11,069 bases of DNA from Kineosporiaceae bacterium (GTDB lineage Bacteria > Actinomycetota > Actinomycetes > Actinomycetales > Angustibacteraceae): positions 1 through 11,069 of the forward strand of contig DAIETC010000097.1 in the NCBI GenBank assembly GCA_027345905.1, read 5' to 3'. The notes under the pieces were generated by a model that saw nothing but the letters and a program-made list of their open reading frames with translations, was not told the origin of the DNA and did no database searches. The position numbers and the translations under genes are program-made. Shown piece by piece: positions 7,243 to 11,069 of this stretch (within the stretch, counting starts at the first letter, position 1; the number at the start of each line of letters is the position of its first letter).

Positions 7243-7262
7243 GACCGACGCGACATATACAA
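7235..7262 (-). promoter_or_regulatory. Probable argC promoter giving a leaderless transcript
   Basis: On the minus strand a TATAGT hexamer (7240-7235; five of six bases match TATAAT) lies 16 nt downstream of TTGTAT (7262-7257), a poor -35 that keeps only the TTG of TTGACA. The expected start site, about 7 nt after the -10, falls 0-2 nt before the argC ATG at 7226. The region is locally AT-rich in an otherwise very GC-rich sequence. The hexamers are seen; promoter activity is inferred. Confidence 0.55.
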
Positions 7263-7288
7263 ACAGGTTGGCGAGGGGCTCGCGGCGC

Positions 7289-7435
7289 GGCGCCCAGATC
7301 GCGTGGCGCCGCCCAGATCGCATGTCGGCGCCGCCCGGATCATCGGCGCCCGGATCGCATGTCGGCGCCCGGATCATCGGCGCCCGGATCGCATGTCGGC
7401 GCCCGGATCGCATGTCGGCGCCCGGATCGCATGTC
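7289..7435. repeat. Tandem repeat array A: eight units of about 19 bp
   Basis: The plus-strand unit is GGCGCCCGGATCGCATGTC. Full 19-bp copies start at 7345, 7379, 7398 and 7417. Shorter copies ending in GGATCATC, which lack GCATG, start at 7327 (18 bp) and 7364 (15 bp). The first two copies (7289 and 7305) carry CAGATC for CGGATC, and the copies at 7305 and 7327 have an extra GCC. Long and short copies alternate at first and then three full copies follow, which suggests duplication first of a long-short pair and then of the single unit. GGCGCC is self-complementary, so neighbouring units can form a 6-bp stem around a 13-nt or 9-nt loop. The array sits 63-209 bp upstream of argC. I do not recognise the repeat; open frames through it are not gene-like. 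Confidence 0.9.
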
Positions 7436-7463
7436 GCCTCCGGGAGAGGGACGGCGACGGCCA

Positions 7464-7483
7464 GCCTTCGAGGCGCCGAAGGC
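7464..7483. terminator. Perfect 7-bp hairpin between the arrays, possible terminator of pheST
   Basis: GCCTTCG at 7464-7470 pairs exactly with CGAAGGC at 7477-7483 around a 6-nt loop. It lies about 195 nt after the pheT stop on the minus strand and has no T-run behind it, so factor-independent termination is uncertain; U-poor terminators are proposed in actinobacteria. It is the cleanest simple hairpin in the gap between pheT and argC. Confidence 0.4.
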
Positions 7484-7525
7484 ACTGCTGCGCCCCAGGC
7501 TGGGTCCTCCTGCTGCCAAGGGCAC

Positions 7526-7676
7526 GGCCACTGGGTGCCCCCGTGGCCGCCTCAAGGCCGCAGGGTGCCCCAGTGGCCACCCGCCCGGCCGCAGGGTGCC
7601 CCAGTGGCCACCCGCCCGGCCGCAGGGTGCCCCAGTGGCCGCCTCAAGGCCGCAGGGTGCCCCAGTGGCCACGCGG
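7526..7676. repeat. Tandem repeat array B: five 23-bp palindromic units at a 30-31 bp period
   Basis: Four identical 23-bp copies (plus strand, from GGCCGCAGGG to CCCAGTGGCC) occupy 7556-7578, 7587-7609, 7618-7640 and 7648-7670. A fifth, at 7526-7548, differs at three positions. Each folds on itself: GGCC ends pair, then a C-G pair, then GGG with CCC around a three-base loop, with two weak or mismatched positions in the common form and one in the diverged copy. The spacers, in order, are gcctcaa, acccgccc, acccgccc and gcctcaa, a symmetric 7-8-8-7 layout. The array starts 6 bp beyond the pheT stop, so it would form the 3' untranslated region of pheST. A further stem, GGGCAC (7520-7525) with GTGCCC (7535-7540), overlaps the outermost unit. 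Role unknown; termination, RNA 3'-end protection or protein binding are possible. Confidence 0.9.
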
Positions 7677-10196
7677 CTAGGACGCGCGCAGGACGGCGCC
7701 GACGTCCGCTGCGGCACGCGCCACGGCGGCGCCGCGGATCGCCTCGGCCTCCTCGCCGGTGAGCGTGCGGTCGGGCGCGCGCAGCACCAAGCGGTAGGCC
7801 AGCGAGCGCCGTCCGGAGCCGACCTGGTCACCGCGATAGTCGTCGAACAGGCGCAGCTGCTCCAGCAGCGGTCCGGCGCCGGCGCGCAGTGCCGCCTCGA
7901 CCCGCGCCGCTGGCACGTCGACGGGTACGACGAGCGCCACGTCGCGCAGCGCCACGGGCTGGGTCGACACCGGTGCGGCGTAGATGACCTCGGGTACCGC
8001 GGCCACGAGCACGTCCAGGTCGAGCTCGGCGGCGCAGGTGCGCTCGGGCAGCTCGAGCGCGGCGAGCACCCGCGGGTGCAGCTCGCCGGCATGACCGGCC
8101 AGCGTGCCGTCGGGTAGCGACAGTCGTGCGCAGCGGCCCGGATGCCACGGCGCGTAGTCGTCGGCCTCGACGTTCAGCCGAACACCCAGCGCAAGGGCCA
8201 CCGCTTGGGCCGCGGCAACCGCATCGGTCCAGTCGACCACACGCCCCGGCCCCCACCAGCCCCTGGCCTCGCGCTGACCGGTGAGCAGGACCGCTGCCCG
8301 CCGAGGTTGCGGCGGGACGCTGGCCTCGATAGCCGCTAGCTCCTCGTCGCTGGGCCGTCGGGCGCCCGGCAGGTGCGGGGCTGCCGCGAGGTCGCCGAGC
8401 GGGCGGTAGACCCGGCCGATCTCGAAGATCGCCAGGTCACGTGCCCCCCGGGACAGGTTGCGCCGGGCCACGTCCACCAGGGTGGACAAAACGTTGGTGC
8501 GCAGCAGCGGCTGCTCGTCCGAGAGCGGGTTGACCAGCCGCAGCGCGACCCGGCGCGGGTCGGCGTCCGGCAGGCTCAGCTCGTCGTGCCGGGAGGGCGC
8601 CACGAACGGGTAGCTGAGCACCTCGACCAGACCGTGCTCGGCCAGAGCCCGCGCCGCCGAGCGCCGCAGTCGCTGGCTGCGCGTCAGGCCGCGCCCGGAC
8701 GGCGCCACCGGCAATACCGAGCCGATGGCGTCGTAACCGACGACCCGGGCGACCTCCTCCACCAGGTCGGCGCCCTCGACAAGGTCCGGACGCCAGCTGG
8801 GCGCGCGCACGACCAGCTCGCTGCCCTCGTGCCGGACCTCGCAGCCCACCGCCCGCAGCGCACCGTCGACCTGCGTGGGCGAGTAGGCCAGCCCCACCAG
8901 CCGCTCGGGCAGGTCCTGCGGCATCCGGATCGGCTGGGTGGCGACTCGTTCGTCGACGTCGGTGACTCCCTCGCCGGGGGTGCCGCCGCCGTGCTCGGCG
9001 AGCAGCCGGACGGCGAGCTCGGCGGCGCGGTCGGCGAGGTCGGTGTCCACGCCGCGCTCGTAGCGCCGGCTCGCCTCGGTCGACAGCTTGTGCCTGCGCG
9101 CCGACCGCGCGACCGTCACCGGGTCGAAGTGCGCGGACTCGATGAGCACGTCCGTGGTGGCCGGGCCAACCTCGCTGCTGGCGCCACCCATCACGCCGGC
9201 GATGGCGAGCACCCGGCTCGTGCCCTCGGGCGTCTCGTCGGTGATCAGCAGGTCCTGCGCGTCGAGGGTGCGCTCGACGCCGTCCAGGGTGGTGAGCCGC
9301 TCACCGGCCAGTGCCCTGCGTACGACGATTGGCCCGCCCAGGCGCGCCAGGTCGAATGCGTGCAGCGGTTGGCCAGTGGCCAGCATGACGTAGTTCGTGA
9401 CGTCGACGGCCAACGAGATCGGCCGCATCCCGCACTGCAGCAACAGATGCTGCATCCAGTACGGCGAGGGTGCGCTCGCGTCGATCCCGCGGACGGTGCG
9501 GGCGACGTAGCGGGTGCAACCCTTCCTGTCGCGCAGCCCCGCGTCGTCCGCCAGCCGCACGGGGTGCCCGAGCGTGTCCGGCGGTGGCGGCACGAGCTGT
9601 GCTCCGACCGGGTCGTGGAACTCGCCCGAGGTGCTGAGGGCGTACTCGCGGGCGATCCCGCGAAGGCTCAGGCAGTACCCCCGGTCGGGGGTCACGTTGA
9701 CCTCGACGGTGGAATCGTCCAGCCCCAGCAGCCCGATCGCGTCGGTGCCGGGCTCGGCGCGCAGTCCCAGCCGGGCGAGCACGATGATCCCGTCGTGGTC
9801 GTCTCCCAGACCCAGCTCGCGCGCCGAGCAGATCATCCCGTCGCTGAGGTGCCCGTACGTGCGCCGCGCTGCGATCTCGAAGCCGCCGGGCAGCACCGCC
9901 CCGGGCAGCGCGACGACCACCTGGTCGCCCGCGGCGAAATTGTGCGCGCCACAGACGATTCCGCGCACCTCGTCGCTGTCGGTACGGACCTGGCACCAGT
10001 TGATCGTCTTGCCGTTGGTCTGCGCCTGCGCCTGCGCGTCGAGCACCTCGCCCACGACCACCGGACCGCTCAGATCGCCACGGTGGATCGCCTCCTCTTC
10101 CAGCCCGACACGAACCAGCGCGGCCGCGACCTGCTCGGGGCTGACGTCGGCAGCCAGGTCGGTGTGCCGACGCAGCCAGCTCAGCGGGGCACGCAT
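7677..10196 (-). CDS. pheT: Phenylalanyl-tRNA synthetase beta subunit
   Basis: Beta chain of the alpha2-beta2 enzyme that charges tRNA-Phe; it supplies tRNA binding and editing of mischarged Tyr-tRNA. It has 839 residues, at the long end of the normal range. Domains in order: N-terminal helix start MRAPLSWL; EMAP-II-like tRNA-binding domain (about 40-155, with VVGEV and SDGMICSARELGLG); B1 motif TPDRGYCLSLRGIAREY (169-185); B3/B4 editing domain (about 215-405, with DVTNYVM and GQPLHAFD, then HKLSTEASRRYERGVD); B5 domain (about 420-490); catalytic-like core (about 505-735, with LRTNVLSTLV); and a C-terminal anticodon-binding FDX-ACB domain (about 745-838, ending DVGAVLRAS). ATG 10196 shares one base with the pheS stop (TGATG) and has GGAGG just upstream. 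The in-frame open stretch above 10196 is a shadow of pheS. The stop is TAG. Confidence 0.97.
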   Translation of the reverse strand: MRAPLSWLRRHTDLAADVSPEQVAAALVRVGLEEEAIHRGDLSGPVVVGEVLDAQAQAQTNGKTINWCQVRTDSDEVRGIVCGAHNFAAGDQVVVALPGAVLPGGFEIAARRTYGHLSDGMICSARELGLGDDHDGIIVLARLGLRAEPGTDAIGLLGLDDSTVEVNVTPDRGYCLSLRGIAREYALSTSGEFHDPVGAQLVPPPPDTLGHPVRLADDAGLRDRKGCTRYVARTVRGIDASAPSPYWMQHLLLQCGMRPISLAVDVTNYVMLATGQPLHAFDLARLGGPIVVRRALAGERLTTLDGVERTLDAQDLLITDETPEGTSRVLAIAGVMGGASSEVGPATTDVLIESAHFDPVTVARSARRHKLSTEASRRYERGVDTDLADRAAELAVRLLAEHGGGTPGEGVTDVDERVATQPIRMPQDLPERLVGLAYSPTQVDGALRAVGCEVRHEGSELVVRAPSWRPDLVEGADLVEEVARVVGYDAIGSVLPVAPSGRGLTRSQRLRRSAARALAEHGLVEVLSYPFVAPSRHDELSLPDADPRRVALRLVNPLSDEQPLLRTNVLSTLVDVARRNLSRGARDLAIFEIGRVYRPLGDLAAAPHLPGARRPSDEELAAIEASVPPQPRRAAVLLTGQREARGWWGPGRVVDWTDAVAAAQAVALALGVRLNVEADDYAPWHPGRCARLSLPDGTLAGHAGELHPRVLAALELPERTCAAELDLDVLVAAVPEVIYAAPVSTQPVALRDVALVVPVDVPAARVEAALRAGAGPLLEQLRLFDDYRGDQVGSGRRSLAYRLVLRAPDRTLTGEEAEAIRGAAVARAAADVGAVLRAS

Positions 10197-11069
10197 CAGG
10201 CCTCCATGCCGTAGTGAGCGCTGAACCGGACGTCGCCCTCGACCATGTCGTGCATGTCGGTGACTCCCCCGCGCATCATCAGGGTGCGTTCGATGCCCAT
10301 CCCGAACGCGAAGCCGCTGTAGCGCAAGGGGTCTAGGCCGCACGAGCGCAGCACGTTGGGAGCGACCATGCCGCACCCGCCCCACTCGATCCAGCCAGTA
10401 CCACCACAGGTGCGGCATGCGGTGTCGGCGCCCCGGCAGACGACGCACTGCAGGTCCATCTCGGCGCTCGGCTCGGTGAACGGGAAGAACGAGGGACGCA
10501 GCCGTAAGGGCAGGTCGGGCCCGAACATCGCTCGCGCGAAGTGCTCAAGCGTGCCCCGCAGGTGCGCCATCGTCAGCCCCTCGTCGACGGCAAGCCCTTC
10601 CACCTGGTGGAACACCGGGGTGTGCGTGGCGTCCAGCTCGTCGGTGCGGAACGTCTTGCCCGGGCAGATCACGTACGTCGGCGCGCCGCGCTCCAGCAAC
10701 GAGCGAACCTGCACCGGCGAGGTGTGCGTGCGCAACACCAGCCGAGCCTGCGGCGGGTAGAGGAAGAAGGTGTCCTGCATCTGGCGAGCCGGGTGGTCGA
10801 CGTCGAAGTTCAAGGCGTCGAAGTTGAACCACTCGGCCTCGACCTCAGGGCCTTCCGCAACCTCCCACCCCATGGCGACGAACAGGTCGGCAATGCGCTC
10901 GGTCAGTGTCTCCAGCGGGTGCCGGGCGCCGCGCGGCAGGCGGTCGACGGGCAGCGTGACGTCCACGGCCTCCTCGATCAGCACCCGGGCGTCACGCTCG
11001 GCCTCCAGCTCGGCCTCCCGCGCGGACATCGCCGCGGTCAGTCGGCCCCGCACCTGGCCCACCAGGCGG
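10196..11069 (-). CDS. pheS: Phenylalanyl-tRNA synthetase alpha subunit, 5' end outside the window
   Basis: Catalytic alpha chain that activates phenylalanine and transfers it to tRNA-Phe. 290 codons are in the window. The frame runs open past the right edge, and by comparison with the family about 60-80 N-terminal residues of the coiled-coil arm are missing; the GTG at 11062 is therefore internal, not the start. Seen are the end of the arm (AREAELEAERDARVL), class II motif 1 region (GPEVEAEWFNFDALNF), RTHTSPVQVRSLL, motif 2 (TFRTDELDATHTPVFHQVEGL), FFPFTEPSAEMD and motif 3 (GFAFGMGIERTLMM). A four-cysteine loop, CVVC then CRTC (10447-10406), precedes GWIEWGGCGMV; such Cys clusters occur in some but not all bacterial PheS. 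The stop overlaps pheT. The promoter lies outside the window. Confidence 0.96.
   Translation of the reverse strand, partial: RLVGQVRGRLTAAMSAREAELEAERDARVLIEEAVDVTLPVDRLPRGARHPLETLTERIADLFVAMGWEVAEGPEVEAEWFNFDALNFDVDHPARQMQDTFFLYPPQARLVLRTHTSPVQVRSLLERGAPTYVICPGKTFRTDELDATHTPVFHQVEGLAVDEGLTMAHLRGTLEHFARAMFGPDLPLRLRPSFFPFTEPSAEMDLQCVVCRGADTACRTCGGTGWIEWGGCGMVAPNVLRSCGLDPLRYSGFAFGMGIERTLMMRGGVTDMHDMVEGDVRFSAHYGMEA

Larger units (their letters stand above)
7227..7676. other. Gene-free interval between pheT and argC
   Basis: About 450 bp with no credible gene. From pheT towards argC it holds array B (7676-7526), a stretch with the perfect hairpin (7483-7464), array A (7435-7289), a GC-rich stretch with nothing recognisable (7288-7263) and the argC promoter/operator (7262-7227). 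Open frames cross it on both strands only because the repeats lack stops; their translations are repetitive (for example RVPQWP or ATGAPCG) and have no ribosome-binding site. M. tuberculosis has a PE_PGRS gene between pheT and argC, so the junction may tolerate insertions; that comparison is from memory. Confidence 0.8.

Noticed and set aside
7250..7262. A second ARG box 19 bp upstream of the first
   Set aside because: Only the ATACA arm is recognisable; the opposite arm does not match TGCAT, so I noted it as a possible weak half-site only.
7289..7435. GCATG in each array A unit as extra ArgR half-sites
   Set aside because: Five matching bases without the paired arm is too little, and the surrounding sequence is GC-rich, unlike ARG boxes.
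7526..7676. Array B as a CRISPR array
   Set aside because: Spacers are only 7-8 bp and are themselves repeated; no cas gene is near.
7232..7762. Open frames through the pheT-argC gap that give repetitive proteins on both strands
   Set aside because: They owe their length to stop-free repeats, have no ribosome-binding site, run into pheT or argC in the wrong frame, and show no fold.
8373..10214. A 613-codon plus-strand open frame opposite pheT
   Set aside because: Same reason: pheT is intact with all its domains, and the antisense product is Gln/Arg/Val/His-rich low-complexity sequence.
10197..10448. In-frame upstream extension of pheT into pheS
   Set aside because: It translates pheS out of frame; the family N-terminus MRAPLSWL begins exactly at the overlapping ATG 10196.

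Overview
The window is about 70% GC or higher. Every gene I can support lies on the minus strand, with GTG and TTG starts and start/stop overlaps at most junctions. The gene order, read 5' to 3' on the minus strand (right to left), is pheS-pheT-argC-argJ-argB-argD-argF-argR-argG. This is the actinobacterial phenylalanyl-tRNA synthetase and arginine biosynthesis locus; Mycobacterium tuberculosis has the same order. The proteins also resemble actinobacterial members of their families. I cannot name a genus.

Right part (11069 to 7677): pheS, whose 5' end is outside the window, and pheT overlap by one base (TGATG). They encode the alpha and beta subunits of phenylalanyl-tRNA synthetase. Middle (7676 to 7227): about 450 bp without a gene, holding two unrelated tandem-repeat arrays, a perfect 7-bp hairpin between them, and the argC promoter with an ARG-box-like palindrome. 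One array consists of 23-bp imperfect palindromes spaced 30-31 bp apart and starts 6 bp after the pheT stop. The other has a unit of about 19 bp built on GGCGCC/GATC/CATG.

Left part (7226 to 1): the arg operon. ArgJ (acetyl recycling), ArgB (kinase), ArgC (reductase) and ArgD (aminotransferase) carry glutamate through acetylated intermediates to acetylornithine; ArgJ returns the acetyl group to glutamate and releases ornithine. ArgF makes citrulline and ArgG makes argininosuccinate. argH is presumably just beyond the left edge. ArgR, encoded inside the operon, is expected to repress it with arginine as corepressor. ArgB has the features of the arginine-inhibited hexameric type.

Most of this is ordinary core metabolism; I found no new multi-gene system. 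The observation most worth a second look is in argF. An in-frame amber codon cuts off the conserved C-terminal helix, yet the lost tail is still encoded in frame and ends in an ATGA overlap with argR. The same protein also has Ala in place of the usual Ser of the S-T-R-T-R carbamoyl-phosphate loop. Next are the two minisatellites between pheT and argC, the apparently leaderless ArgR-controlled argC start, and the long (E. coli-type) form of ArgG in this operon.
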